A stretch of DNA of 64,000 bases from Udaeobacter sp963725505 (GCA_963725505.1 CAVRYN010000015.1:17191-81190); one strand, 5' to 3'; shown: positions 50,454-60,780, numbered from the stretch's first letter. A program made the numbers and translations. Notes: generated by a model from the sequence alone, not told the origin.

Positions 50454-50731
50454 GGTCTGCACTTTAGCGCTGGCCCGGAGCCGCACCGGTGAGTGAAAGT
50501 CCTTGAGAATTCGAAGCGGCGGGAGTCGCCGCGGCGACCTGCACTCTCCCGCAGTTGCGGGATGGCCGTCGTTGCCGGCATTGTTACGGTAAGCGAGAAG
50601 CCCAAGTCCGAAATTCCAACGAATTTCGAATTCTAATAGTCAAAACAGACCGAGTGTTACCGAGTTGCCTTGAGATTTGCGTCTTGAAATTTAGTTTCGC
50701 ATTTCGTAATTCGGCTTTAGAGCTTTAGCCC
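50454..50731. other. Gap upstream of the pilus-like cluster
   Basis: 278 bases with aattccaacgaatttcgaat and tttagtttcgcatttcgtaa units of the dispersed families. The cluster's promoter should be here but no clear -35/-10 pair is seen. No gene. Confidence 0.45.
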
Positions 50732-52495
50732 ATGGCCGCACCGGCGCGTCTTATTACTCTCAATATCGGGTCCCAAACCATCGGTCTGGCGGAATTTCGA
50801 GTAGTCCATGGGCGGCTGGTCTTGGTGAATTATCGCTTCCGCGAAACGCCGCTTGATCCTGCAACTGGGGAACGTCGTGACGCCCACGCTGCCTTGTATG
50901 AAACGGCGGTGGCGTTACGCGAGATGATGCATGAAATGCACATTCATGGGGCGCCCGTAAACTACGCAGTGCCCGCGCAATCGGTTTTTGCGCGCTTTGT
51001 CAAACTGCCGGCACTCGAAGCGGAAAAGATCGACAAGATCATCTCATTTGAGGCGCAACAAAATGTTCCGTTCCCCATCGACCAGGTGGTTTGGGATTAC
51101 CAGCTCGTGGGAGGCGGTATGGGCGAACAAATTCAGGTCGTCGTTGTCGCGATCAAGCGCGATCTACTCGACGAAATCAATAACGCCGTGGAAGATACCG
51201 GCCTGCGGACCTGCATTATCGATGTGGCGTCCATGGGCCTCTACAACGCATTTTGTTACAACTACACCGATCTAAACGGTTGCTCGCTGCTGGTGGATAT
51301 TGGCGCGCGCACGACAAACGTTCTCTTCATCGAGGCCGGAAGAATTTTCCTGCGCAGTGTTCCGCTGGGCGGCAGTACAATCACCACCGCGATTGCGCGT
51401 GAATTTAACGAATCCTTCGCCGCTGCGGAAGCTCGAAGGAAACGGGACGGCTTCGTTGCTTTAGGTGGCGCTGCGGAACCTGCCGATCCAGACGTCGGCC
51501 GCGTCTCGAAGATAGTCCGCAGCACTATGACTCGGCTGCACGCCGAGTTGATGCGTTCCATCACCCATTATCATGCACAGCAGCAGGGTAATCGCCCGGC
51601 GCGCATCTTCCTTTGTGGCGGCGCTGCAGGCATCCCCAACATGTGCGAGTTCTTCCACGAAAAGTTCGAGTTGCCGATCGAGTTTTTTAATCCACTTCAA
51701 AAAGTGAGCGTGTCGGCATCGGCGCGGGAGACGGCGCATCCCGGGCATCTGTTTGGGGAATTGGTGGGTCTGGCGCTGCGCAGCGTGACCGTTTGTCCAA
51801 TGGAGCTAAATTTGCTTCCGGCCAGCGTCATTCAGAGACAAGACTTGGAAAAACATCGGCCATTTTTCATCGCTGCGGCGGCATGCATTCTCCTCGCACT
51901 GCTGGGCTGGTCGGCTTACTACACGCGGGCCGCCCACGTCGCGCAGCAAACTGCGCAGGCAATGCAGCAGAAGAACGACAGCATGCACGTGGCGGAAGGG
52001 CAGCTTGATAAGCTTAAAAAGCAAATCAGCGCGTTGGACAACATCGCGACTCCGCTCATCACCGCGGTAAGCGATCGCAACTTTTGGCCACAAATTCTCG
52101 AAGACTTGAACATCCGTTTGCCGGAAGCAGACATCTGGATCACCGAGCTTGCCGCGACTTCTGGTGGAAAACTGCTGGGCGCACCCGAAAAACGGGCTGG
52201 AGAAATTGCGCCAACTCCTCCGCCAACCGTTCCTCCCGCATCGACAGCGAAAGCTGCGGCCGGCGCCGGAAAGTCGATCGACGGCATCATGGTGCGGGGG
52301 CTCTACCTCTACAATCCTAAACAGCAGGAAATCGTCGTCGATTACCTTCGCAATCTGGCGAATTCGCCGTTTTTTGTTGTCAATGCCAAAACTCCGGAGC
52401 GCGTGATCAAATCCAATTCCGTTCCCAACGACACGGAGTGGGCCTTCCCCTATGAAATTCAGCTCACCCTGCGCAAGCCTGTGAAACTGCCATGA
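50732..52495 (+). CDS. PilM-PilN-like pilus assembly protein (Amuc_1101-like)
   Basis: 587 residues. Residues 1-345 are an actin-like PilM domain: 'LNIGSQTIGLAEFRVVHGRL', 'FVKLPALEAEKIDKIISFEA', 'QQNVPFPIDQVVWDYQLVG', 'SLLVDIGARTTNVLFIEAGR' (phosphate-1 loop) and 'ARIFLCGGAAGIPNMCEFFH'. One membrane helix is at about residues 375-395, then coiled coil and a PilN-like periplasmic domain with a Pro/Ala linker. PilM and PilN are normally separate; here they are fused, as in the Akkermansia Amuc_1101-type protein. ATGA overlap with the next gene. It should form the inner-membrane base of a secretin-linked pilus-like machine. Confidence 0.85.
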   Translation: MAAPARLITLNIGSQTIGLAEFRVVHGRLVLVNYRFRETPLDPATGERRDAHAALYETAVALREMMHEMHIHGAPVNYAVPAQSVFARFVKLPALEAEKIDKIISFEAQQNVPFPIDQVVWDYQLVGGGMGEQIQVVVVAIKRDLLDEINNAVEDTGLRTCIIDVASMGLYNAFCYNYTDLNGCSLLVDIGARTTNVLFIEAGRIFLRSVPLGGSTITTAIAREFNESFAAAEARRKRDGFVALGGAAEPADPDVGRVSKIVRSTMTRLHAELMRSITHYHAQQQGNRPARIFLCGGAAGIPNMCEFFHEKFELPIEFFNPLQKVSVSASARETAHPGHLFGELVGLALRSVTVCPMELNLLPASVIQRQDLEKHRPFFIAAAACILLALLGWSAYYTRAAHVAQQTAQAMQQKNDSMHVAEGQLDKLKKQISALDNIATPLITAVSDRNFWPQILEDLNIRLPEADIWITELAATSGGKLLGAPEKRAGEIAPTPPPTVPPASTAKAAAGAGKSIDGIMVRGLYLYNPKQQEIVVDYLRNLANSPFFVVNAKTPERVIKSNSVPNDTEWAFPYEIQLTLRKPVKLP

Positions 52496-53409
52496 AGTGG
52501 TTCCAGCAAAATCGCGCCTTCGGCACGTTTCTGATTGGTTTTGGAATTTGCGCGTTGCTCGCCATGGCACTGCTTTACTGGAGGTGGAGCGCCTGGAGTG
52601 ACTCAAAAAAAGCGTTCGACCAGGTGGCGACGGAACGGAACCGGCTGGAGCATCTCGATCCGTTTCCCAACGACGCCAATTACCGGAAACTGCAGGATTA
52701 CGTCGGGAATTACAGCGTCACACTAGACAAATTTAAAGAAGCCCTGAAAACCGACGTCGTCCCTGCGCCGCCACTTGCGCCCAATGAATTTCAATCGCGC
52801 TTGCGCCTCGTGACCATCGCGACACTGGACAGAGCGCGCGCGAACAATGTGAAGTTGCCGGACAAATTTCAGCTCGGTTTCGACGAATTTACCATGATCA
52901 TGCCTGCTACAGCCGTCACGCCGTTGCTTGGACAGGAGCTTACCCAAATCCAGAAGCTCATGAACATTTTGCTCGATGCGAAGGTGGACAGCGTCACGGC
53001 GCTTCACCGCGCGCGTTTGCCCGAGGAACCCGGGGCTTCACCGACTCCGACACCGTCTCCAACTACCGGAGGAAGAGTAGGAGTAGTGAAGCGCAGTGGC
53101 ACGCCTGTGCCAACGTTGATCGAGCGCAATATTGTCGATGTCACTTTTAAAGCGGCACCCTCGGCAGCGCGGAAAGTCTTAAATGAAATCGCAAGTTCCC
53201 CCGGACAATTTTTTATCATTCGGACGGTGTACGTGCACAACGAGAAAGACAAAGGTCCGTCGCGCGAAAAAATGGCAGCGCCAACACCGGTCGAAAGAGG
53301 GCAGGCGAATCCGGCGCAGCCCGGTGCCGCCGCTCCGCTGAATTTCATCGTGGGCAACGAGCACATCGAAGTTTCAGCCACGATCGAAATGCTGCGATTT
53401 GCATTTTAG
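52492..53409 (+). CDS. Amuc_1100-like pilus-associated membrane protein
   Basis: 305 residues, close to the 317 of Akkermansia Amuc_1100. One N-terminal membrane helix ('FLIGFGICALLAMALLYW'), a coiled-coil stretch, 'PPLAPNEFQSRLRLVTIATL', 'GQELTQIQKLMNILLDAKVD', a Pro/Thr linker, 'VDVTFKAAPSAARKVLNEIA' and 'FFIIRTVYVHNEK', a Pro/Ala stretch, then the final strand 'EHIEVSATIEMLRFAF'. The order of these parts matches Amuc_1100, a PilO-like two-lobed protein known for TLR2 signalling in Akkermansia. Its location between the PilM/N-like and Amuc_1099-like genes repeats the Akkermansia gene order. Orthology is inferred from layout and order. Confidence 0.8.
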   Translation: MKWFQQNRAFGTFLIGFGICALLAMALLYWRWSAWSDSKKAFDQVATERNRLEHLDPFPNDANYRKLQDYVGNYSVTLDKFKEALKTDVVPAPPLAPNEFQSRLRLVTIATLDRARANNVKLPDKFQLGFDEFTMIMPATAVTPLLGQELTQIQKLMNILLDAKVDSVTALHRARLPEEPGASPTPTPSPTTGGRVGVVKRSGTPVPTLIERNIVDVTFKAAPSAARKVLNEIASSPGQFFIIRTVYVHNEKDKGPSREKMAAPTPVERGQANPAQPGAAAPLNFIVGNEHIEVSATIEMLRFAF

Positions 53410-53661
53410 CGGTAGCCACGAATGGACACGAATAAACACAAATAAGAAAGGACAGATCTGCCCGCGAATGACCCAGCCTTCGCACGCTACGGCGCGGCAA
53501 GCGCGAATTAACGCGAATCATTTTCTTTTGCCGGATTTTTCTTTCGCGTCGATTGGCGTGGTTCGCGGGCTTCTTCCTTTGTCATTCTTTCGGCATTCGG
53601 CATTCGGATTTCGTCATTTTATTGGTGTCCATTCGTGTTCATTCGTGGTTAATGATTAGCC
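53410..53661. repeat. Repeat-filled gap in the pilus-like cluster
   Basis: 53411-53450 (ccacgaatggacacgaataa) and 53622-53652 (tgtccattcgtgttcattcg) form inverted ends of one dispersed family; between them are gctacggcgcggcaagcgcg and cattcggcattcggatttcg units of others. No gene. Confidence 0.65.
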
Positions 53662-54612
53662 GTGGCAAAGGTTTTCGACTGGATTAAAGCGCATTATGAT
53701 CGCGTCGCGCTGATTGCGGCGGCGATCTTCCTTTTCATTTCCGCGATCTCCATTTGGTGGAGCGCCATCCAGTTCGGCAACCGGCTCGTGAGCCCGCAGC
53801 CGTCTCGCGCAAAAACTGCCTCGCAGCCCGCCGTGGCGGTGGAACTTGATCGCGCGGCGGAGCAACTCGAGCATCCGGCACAATGGAAAGCCAGCACGCG
53901 CTCGGGGCTTTTCGTTCCGGAAAGACATTTCATCGGCGCGGACGGCCTGCCGGCCACGCTGCAAAACACCCAGGTGCACCCCCCGGTCCCCAATGATTGG
54001 TTCGAAAAATACCGCTTGCCCATCGAAGACGCCGACGTTCTCGATCAGGACCCCGACAAAGACGGGTTCACCAATCTCGACGAGTGGCAGGGGAACACCG
54101 ATCCCACGAATAAAGATTCACACCCGGATTACATCACGAAACTGCATTTGGTGTCCGCGACTGAGGAATCGTTCCCATACATGTTTTCATCACGGACTCA
54201 GAAAACATTCGGCATCAACAGCATCGACCTGAGCGAGCCGACTCAATTCTTGAAGGTCGGCGAGATCGTCCGCGGTACCGACTTTAAGATCGTCAACTTT
54301 ACTGAAAAAAGCGCACGCAGTCAGTACGGCACAAATGATGATGTATCGGAGCTGCTCCTCGAACATCAGCAGACCCACGCGCAGGTCACGCTGGTGAAGG
54401 GGAAAGTCGCCACCTCGCCGCAATCCGTGGCCACGTTCGTTTATACCTGGGGCGGGCGTCGGGAATTCGAAGTGAGAAAAGATCAGGAATTTTCCTTGAA
54501 GCCGGTAGAAGAGATCAAGTACAAGCTCGTCAATGTGCAGCCGGACAAGGCCGTAATCGTGAATACGCAACAACCAGATGCGCCGATCGAGATCGGCTTC
54601 GCCGCGCCGTGA
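53662..54612 (+). CDS. Amuc_1099-like membrane-anchored periplasmic protein with calcium-type loop
   Basis: 316 residues from GTG 53662. One N-terminal helix ('VALIAAAIFLFISAISIWWS'), then a periplasmic region. Residues about 130-150 contain 'DQDPDKDGFTNLDEWQGNTD', a D-x-D-x-D-G-x-x-x-x-x-E type calcium-binding loop as in thrombospondin type 3 or dockerin-like repeats. The C-terminal part is beta-rich with two PilP/GspC-like segments ('LKVGEIVRGTDFKIVNFTEK' and 'DQEFSLKPVEEIKYKLVNVQ'), fitting a link between inner-membrane platform and secretin. By position it corresponds to Akkermansia Amuc_1099. Its 3' end is partly duplicated downstream (54905-54954 and 55214-55252). Confidence 0.75.
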   Translation: MAKVFDWIKAHYDRVALIAAAIFLFISAISIWWSAIQFGNRLVSPQPSRAKTASQPAVAVELDRAAEQLEHPAQWKASTRSGLFVPERHFIGADGLPATLQNTQVHPPVPNDWFEKYRLPIEDADVLDQDPDKDGFTNLDEWQGNTDPTNKDSHPDYITKLHLVSATEESFPYMFSSRTQKTFGINSIDLSEPTQFLKVGEIVRGTDFKIVNFTEKSARSQYGTNDDVSELLLEHQQTHAQVTLVKGKVATSPQSVATFVYTWGGRREFEVRKDQEFSLKPVEEIKYKLVNVQPDKAVIVNTQQPDAPIEIGFAAP

Positions 54613-55264
54613 AAATCTTTCAACCACGAATGAACAAGAACACGAATTACTGCAGAAACCACGGATTACACGGATATCACAGATAGACTGATTTACCGGG
54701 AACTCTTTCCCGATCCGTGTCATCCGCGGTTGTCGGACTTCTTTGCGGTGGAAAAATGATTGTTTCAGCGACGGTGCCTTGGACTGCAGCGACATGTCGC
54801 CGCTTTTAAAAGCGCGGACATGTCCGCGCATTCCGAAATGTCATCCGTGTGATCCGTGGTTCCCCTCTTCTTCCACATTCGTGTCCATTCGTGGTTAGCC
54901 CCAAAAAACGCAACAACCGGATGCGCCAATCGAGATCGGCTTCGCCGCTCCGTAAGTTCACCCCAGAGGATAGGGAGAACACAAAGATTGATCGTCCGCA
55001 GATTGCGCGGATTTGCGCAGATTCGTCATTCGTGCTTCGTCATTCGGCATGCGGATTTCGTCATTCTCTGAACGTCCGTGTCATCCGTGTGATCCGTGGT
55101 ATCCGTCGTTCCCCTCTTCTTCCACATTCGTGTCCATTCGCCTGGCACGCCGTAGCCTTGCGCGAAGGCGGGTCGTTAGCCCCAAAAAATCGTAAGAATT
55201 TTGCTTGCACCCGGGGGAGCAAATCAAATACAAGCTCGTAAATGTGCAGCTAGAAAGATCGTCT
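54613..55264. repeat. 652-base gap of nested dispersed repeats and two duplicated gene-tail fragments
   Basis: Contains several ccacgaatgaacaag/tccgtgtgatccgtggttcc units (54622-54735, 54836-54898, 55070-55140) and GCAGCGACATGTCGCCGC and GCGCGGACATGTCCGCGC hairpins near 54783-54833. Two copies of parts of the upstream gene are present: 54908-54954 repeats its last 45 bases (gatgcgccaatcgagatcgg..cc gctccgtaa) and 55214-55252 repeats its 54511-54543 segment (aaatacaagctcgtaaatgt). No independent gene. Confidence 0.7.
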
Positions 55265-58222
55265 ATGAAAAAAATTCCACACACCCTTGGAAACCTTGAA
55301 CAGAAGGAAACGAAGTTAACGAACGTCAGTTTCGTCGGCGCGGTGCCTCAGATCTTGATTTCCTTTGTTGCCTCCTGTTTCACTCTTATCTGCTTCTCCT
55401 TCATTTGCGCGACGAGCTTTGCGCAAACCCCGGACAGCGTCGCGGAGCGCGAAGTGCAGCGGCGTCAGGCTACCATACCACAGGGCGAAGCTGCCCTGGC
55501 GCGCGGCAAGTCCGCGATGAAAGCGAAAAATTACACGCTCGCGCACGAAGAATTCAGGACGGCCCTGAGTTATCTACCCGATGCAGTCGTCTCGGGAAAA
55601 GCGCACGACCAAGCTGTCGATGGCTTCTGCAAAAGCGGCGTAGCGTTAGCCGAAGCGCGCATCGCTGAGGGAAGAAACGCCGATGCCGAGGCGATCCTAA
55701 GCGAGATTTTAAGCGATCGCTATGATCCAAAATACCGTCCGGCGCACCTACTTTACACGCGCCTGCGTCAGCCGGGTTCCTTCGACAAGGGTTCCTTCGA
55801 CAAAACAGTTAGGACTGTCAACGAAGCAGAAGTCGACTGTGCGGGAAAACCAGCGCTGCCATTCCCTGAGCGGGTGGAGAGAGTGAAAGAATTGCTCGCC
55901 GACGCCGACAGCGCTTTTCAATCCGGCCGGTACGATCTGGCGATGAAACGATACGATCAAGTCTTGTGTCTTGATCCGTACAACACTGCGGCCCGTCGCG
56001 GCCAGGAAAAAATCGACAACACCAAGTATCAGTACGGCGAAGAAGCGTACAACGAGACGCGAGCTCGCCACCTGTGGAAGGTGGAGGAAGCCTGGCAACA
56101 ACCCGTCAGGAAATATGGTGCGACAGGCGCGCCAAGCGCAGTTGGTGCGCAAAGAGAGCTTGGTGGAACGGCTCTGGTTAGCAAGAAGCTAAGCAGCATC
56201 ATCATTCCGCACATTGAATTTCGCGACGCGACTATTCGCGAGGCAATCGAGGTTCTTCGGGAACAAGCCGCCGAGAACGACACAGGGCCGGAAGGTCAGA
56301 GGGGCGTGAACATTGTGCTGCGACTTGTATCTCTCGGACAAATTGCTCCTCCTTCGATGCCCGCCGTAGCACCCGCGCTGCCAAATGGCACCGGTAATCC
56401 GGCAGCGGGTGGTGGTGCTCCGCCGTGCTGGTGCTCCCGCTGCGTGGGCCCGGTACCGCACCGGGCCAGGCAGGTCCTGGTGGAACGCCAATTCCCGCAC
56501 CTCCAGCGGGCCCTGCGGCCGCGCGCATTACCGTTACGCTCGACAATATTCCGCTGGGTGAAGCGCTCCGCTACATCGCGAATCAAGCAGGATTGAAGGT
56601 AAAAGTAGAACCGTATGCCGTATCGGTTATTCCTCTCTCGGAGCAAAGCAATGATCTGATCACGAAGCGGTATCACGTGCCACCGGAATTCTTCGGCGGT
56701 CCATTGGACGTGGGTTACTATCTTACTCAGTCCCTCAGCGGCGGCCAGCAAGGTCAAACTGGTAACTCATACAGCCAGCCTCCCGTTTCGACCAAGATTG
56801 CCGAACAGGAGCAATATGTCGCAGCTACGAGCAGTCAATACACTGCTGCCAGCCAGGCGCAAGGAACTGTGGGGGGATATACGGGCGCGCAGCAGTCTGC
56901 ACTTACACAAAATCCGGGAGGAACTGGAACATCGACCTACAGGCAGTCCCTGAATAACGATCGTCAACTTGTCGGCAGAGCTGACGCCAGAACGATGTTG
57001 GAGAGCATGGGTGTTGCGTTTCCTCCTGGCGCAAACGCCACTTTTTGGCCGCACAGCGGGACGCTGATTGTTCGCAACACACAGGACAATTTGGATTTCG
57101 TGGATGCATTGGTCGATCAGGCAAATATTTCGCAGCCGAAACAGGTTGCGATCGAATCAAAATTTGTCGAGATCAACCAGAACAATCTCAAGGAACTCGG
57201 TTTCGATTGGTTGCTCGGCCCGTTTAGCCTCAACGGGAAGGTCTTCGGTTCAGGCGGGACTGCGGGAAATGCCGCACCGGTAAATGGGGTGAATTATCCT
57301 TTCGTTGATCCTGTCACGGGACAGCCCATCGGACAAAATCCTGTAACGGCACGGAAACCGCAGCGGCAATTTCGCAATCAGCGCGAACGCGCTCGACGCG
57401 CTTTTACTGCCAGGTCTGGGACAAACAGCTGGCGTCGCCCCGGGAATTTTTGGATTGGCTGGAGTATTCACCAATCCACAATTTCAGGTTGTGATCCGCG
57501 CGTTGAATCAGAAGAAAGGCATCGATCTGTTGTCCGCGCCCAGTGTCACTACTAAGAGCGGACAGCGCGCCATCATCGAAGTCGTCAGAGAATTTCGTTA
57601 CCCGAAAACATACACTCAGCCGCAGGTTCCATCGATCAGCAGTACCAAAGCACGACGCTCGTGGACCGGACCAGTGCCTGTGGTCGTTACGCCAACGACG
57701 CCTCAGGATTGGGAAACGCGCAACACCGGCGTGACTCTGGAAGTGGAACCTGTAGTGGGAGGCGATGCGACAACCATAGATCTGAACCTGATTCCGCAGG
57801 TCGTGGAGTTCGAAGGCTTCATCAATTATGGCAGCCCGATCAACGCAATCGGTGTCAATACCATTGGCGGTGTCCTTTCAACATCTGTGCCCGTCGAGCT
57901 TACCCCCAATGTGATTAACCAGCCGGTATTCAGCACTCGCAAAGTAACGACGAGCGTTAGCGTTTATGACGGCCAAACGGTGGTGCTGGGCGGGCTGATG
58001 CGTGAAGACGTGCAGAAGACCGAGGATAAGGTTCCCATCCTGGGGGACATTCCGCTCGTCGGCCGCGCCTTTCGCACCAATGTGGAGCAGCACACTAAAA
58101 AGAACCTGGTCATGTTCGTTACCGCGCGCATCATCACGCCCGCAGGTGTGCCGTTGAACGAAGAGGAAGAAGAAGGCTTGCTGTCGCCGGAGTTACCCGA
58201 AGTACCGGCCTACAAGAAGTAA
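55265..58222 (+). CDS. Secretin (PilQ/GspD family, Amuc_1098-like), two frameshifts
   Basis: About 985 residues when two one-base indels are corrected: one missing base within 56405-56460 (in a Pro/Gly linker) and one extra base near 57340-57352. Order: signal region 'FVASCFTLICFSFICATSFA', a TPR-like helical part ('FQSGRYDLAMKRYDQVLCLD'), N-domains ('NIPLGEALRYIANQAGLKVK', 'HSGTLIVRNTQDNLDFVDAL', 'EINQNNLKELGFDWL'), and the secretin domain ('GIDLLSAPSVTTKSGQ', 'GVTLEVEPVVGGDATTIDLN', 'VYDGQTVVLGGLMREDVQK' and 'KVPILGDIPLVGRAFRT'). It forms the outer-membrane pore of the pilus-like system. Unshifted, no single frame encodes a full secretin. Given strong conservation after each shift, assembly error or very recent change is more likely than old decay. 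Confidence 0.85.
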
Positions 58223-58250
58223 CTGCCGGATGACGCGGATAGCGCGGATC

Positions 58251-58442
58251 TTGTAGGGCGTTTGACTCGTTCGCTCCCGCTCACTCGGCCTCCGGCCTTC
58301 CCGTCTATGTCGCTCGGCACCCGCCGGCTCCGTTGTGCCAGTCCCGAATGCATTCGGGATTCGCAGAGCGGAGCCGCGTGGACGCGAGCGACACGCTCGA
58401 AGGGCGAAGCTCGCGGGAGCGAGCGAGTCAAACGCCCTACAA
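58251..58442. repeat. 192-bp element with 30-bp terminal inverted repeats
   Basis: 58251-58280 (ttgtagggcgtttgactcgt onward) and 58413-58442 are inverted copies with one mismatch in 30. The interior carries a CCCGAATGCATTCGGG palindrome in a CAGTCCCGAA...TTCGGGATTCGCAGA block shared with 48655. No coding capacity is apparent. The outer GTAGGGCG...CGCCCTACAA ends resemble the CTACAA tails of the short palindromic family, so it may be a larger, composite form. Confidence 0.75.
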
Positions 58443-58593
58443 TCTTCGCGTACTCGTGACAAGATGTCGGTGTTCCGCCGCTTTGGTTACCAGGCAAGCC
58501 GCTCGACATTTTTCACCCTGTCGAAATGGACGTCACGACTAACGATTGCATGCGGTGCTGTTCGTTACCCATATTTCCATATTTCTTGAGGTG

Positions 58594-58889
58594 TTACTGC
58601 CCGACCAGGCTCCAGCCGCCCGGAAGAGTCGGGCCAAATGCAGTGCTGACGAAAACGTTGTTGTTCATATACCAGATGGCTGTTTGACTGGCGCCGGCAT
58701 TACGGAGAACCCAATCCGGGTGGCCGTCGCCGTTAAAGTCGCCTACGGTAGCCCGGCCAGCCAACCTAGGTGTTGGGGTGGGCATTTGCTAGACATTGCA
58801 TCTGCTGCTGCTTTGCCGCCACGTGAGTAGGCGAATGTTACCAGCGCCACAACACTAAGAATCCCAAAAAGGGTCCGCAAAGTTCTCAT
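58594..58889 (-). pseudogene. Remnant of an exported FG-GAP/VCBS-repeat protein
   Basis: ATG 58889 has a GGAGG ribosome site and begins a signal peptide ('RTLRTLFGILSVVALVTFAY'), but the frame stops after 48 residues. From about 58785 another frame reads 'RATVGDFNGDGHPDWVLRNA' and 'AIWYMNNNVFVSTAFGPTLP', the end of an FG-GAP/VCBS-type calcium-binding propeller repeat. The start and last repeat of a longer gene therefore remain, joined by a deletion with frameshift. Confidence 0.65.
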
Positions 58890-58925
58890 CAATTTCCTCC
58901 GTGAACTCTCTCTCAAGGAACAGCT

Positions 58926-59896
58926 TTAAGGTTTATTCACAACCACTTTGGCTGCCGGATTATTCATTTCGAGCTGGGTATTCGCTTTTTGGATTTGCGC
59001 AGTGTTCTCTTTCAGTTGGGCTGTGAGCGATCTCTATTTGTTGCTGTTGCTGCGTGATGGTTGCTTGCATGCTCTCAAATGTGCGCTCGAGCATGGCTTG
59101 CTTGGCGGCGTCGGGAATGGCTTGGGGCCGGATGCTGCCTTTGGGCGAAAATCCACCAGGGTCGGGTCCGTCCATGGTGAACGTGCCCAATCTTCCATCG
59201 GAATCGACCATCACGATAGCGGCCGTCGCGGCGGAAACCGGCGCACCGGAGATATTGTCGATAGTGCACCTGTCACTGACCTGGCCAAAAACACTGTGCA
59301 CACCAGAGTGGTGACCGATGATGATATTGTTACCGGCGGTGGTGATACCAGACCCAGCCATGCTGCCTAGGGCAACGTGATCGCTCGTGGTTACGCTGCT
59401 CTGGAGCGCGAGATTGCCGATGGCCGTGTTGTCGTTTCCGTGGTGTTGGCAGAGCGCTTCCCAACCTATGGGCCGTGTTGGAGCCGCCGGTGGTATTGTT
59501 CATGAGCGCAAAGTAACCAGTGGCAGTGTTGGAGTCACCGCTGTCGTTAAAGACGAGCGCATCAGTTCCAACGGCCGTGTTTTGTGTGCCGCTGGTGTTG
59601 AGCAACAAGGCTGCCGCGCCGACCGCGGTATTGGAATCCGCGTTGTTTAGCGCCAGCGCTCCAGCGCCAACACCGGTGTTAAAGCTGCCGGTGGTATTCA
59701 AAAAGAGCGTACGCCAACCGAGCGCTGTATTTCCAGCGCCGGTGGTGAGAAGACTAAGCGCATCGCACCCTTCCGCTGTCGTGAAATTGGGATAGCACCC
59801 GTCCGGTGTAGGATTGACCGCCCGCGCTCCTGGTAAAAGCGCAAAGCAGGCTAACACCGGCAGGATGGTCAGCAATATCGTGCTTCGATTTTTCAT
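58926..59896 (-). CDS. Exported YadA-head-like repeat protein, copy A (frameshifted)
   Basis: About 320 residues when two frameshifts are corrected. ATG 59896 begins a signal peptide ('STILLTILPVLACFALLPGA'), then 'PDGCYPNFTTAEGCDALSLL' and 14-residue-class head repeats: 'GSFNTGVGAGALALNNADS', 'NTAVGAAALLLNTSGTQ', 'NTAVGTDALVFNDSGDS'. These are trimeric-autotransporter (YadA-type) head motifs. A shift near 59470 leads to 'HHGNDNTAIGNLALQSSVTT', and another near 59030 to a C-terminal coiled coil ('LTAQLKENTAQIQKANTQLE'). No YadA membrane anchor is seen, so surface attachment is unclear. Near-identical to the end of the next protein (copy B), 1.0 kb away. Confidence 0.7.
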
Positions 59897-60780
59897 CTTT
59901 TTTAATTTCCTTTCGTTGTTTTGAATAGTTTTAAGGTTCGTTCACAATCACTTTGGCCACCGGCTTATTCATTTCGAGTTGGGCGTTCACTTTCTGGATT
60001 TGCGCAGCCTGCTCTTTAAGCTGGGCTGTGAGCGTCTCTATTTGTTGCTGTTGCTGCGTGACCGTTGCCCGCAAGTTCTGAACTTTGAGATTGAACATGG
60101 CTTGCTTGGCGGCGTCGGGAATGGCTTGGGGCCGAATGCTGCCTTTGGGCGAAAATCCACCAGGGTCGGGTCCGTCCATGGTGAACGTGCCCAATCTTCC
60201 ATCGGAATCGACCATCACGATAGCGGCCGTCGCGGCGGAAACCGGCGCACCGGAGATATTGTCGATAGTGCACCTGTCACTGACCTGGCCAAAAACACTG
60301 TGCACACCAGAGTGGTGACCGATGATGATATTGTTACCGGCGGTGGTGATACCAGACCCAGCCATGCTGCCTAGGGCAACGTGATCGCTCGTGGTTACGC
60401 TGCTCTGGAGCGCGATTACCGATGGCTGTGTTGTTGTTTCCGCTGGTGTGGCATGAGCGCTTCCCAACCAGGGCCGTGTTGGAGCCGCCGGTGGTATTGT
60501 TCATGAGCGCAAAGTAACCAGTGGCAGTGTTGGAGTCACCGCTGTCGTTAAAGACGAGTGCATCAGTTCCAACGGCCGTGTTTTGTGTGCCGCTGGTGTT
60601 GAGCAACAAGGCTGCCGCGCCGACCGCGGTATTGGAATCCGCGTTGTTTAGCGCCAGCGCTCCAGCGCCAACACCGGTATTGAAATTGTCGGTGCGTATC
60701 GGCAAAGAGCGCACGCCAACCGAGCGCTGTATTTCCAGAGCCGGTAGTGAGAAAACTAAGCGCATCGCACCCTTCCGCTG
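58930..60780. repeat. Tandem direct duplication, about 1.0-kb spacing
   Basis: Segments 59093-59400 and 60097-60410 are almost base-for-base the same, as are about 59471-59770 and 60472-60780. The two copies encode the head and tail modules of the two YadA-like proteins. Offset is 1001-1004 bases. Confidence 0.8.

Noticed and set aside
53411..53659. Open frame in the gap between Amuc_1100-like and Amuc_1099-like genes
   Set aside because: It translates dispersed repeats (CCACGAATGG and CATTCGG units) only.
58262..58589. Several short open frames across the inverted-repeat element
   Set aside because: They read through the palindromic ends on both strands with similar sequence, as expected from an inverted repeat, not a gene.
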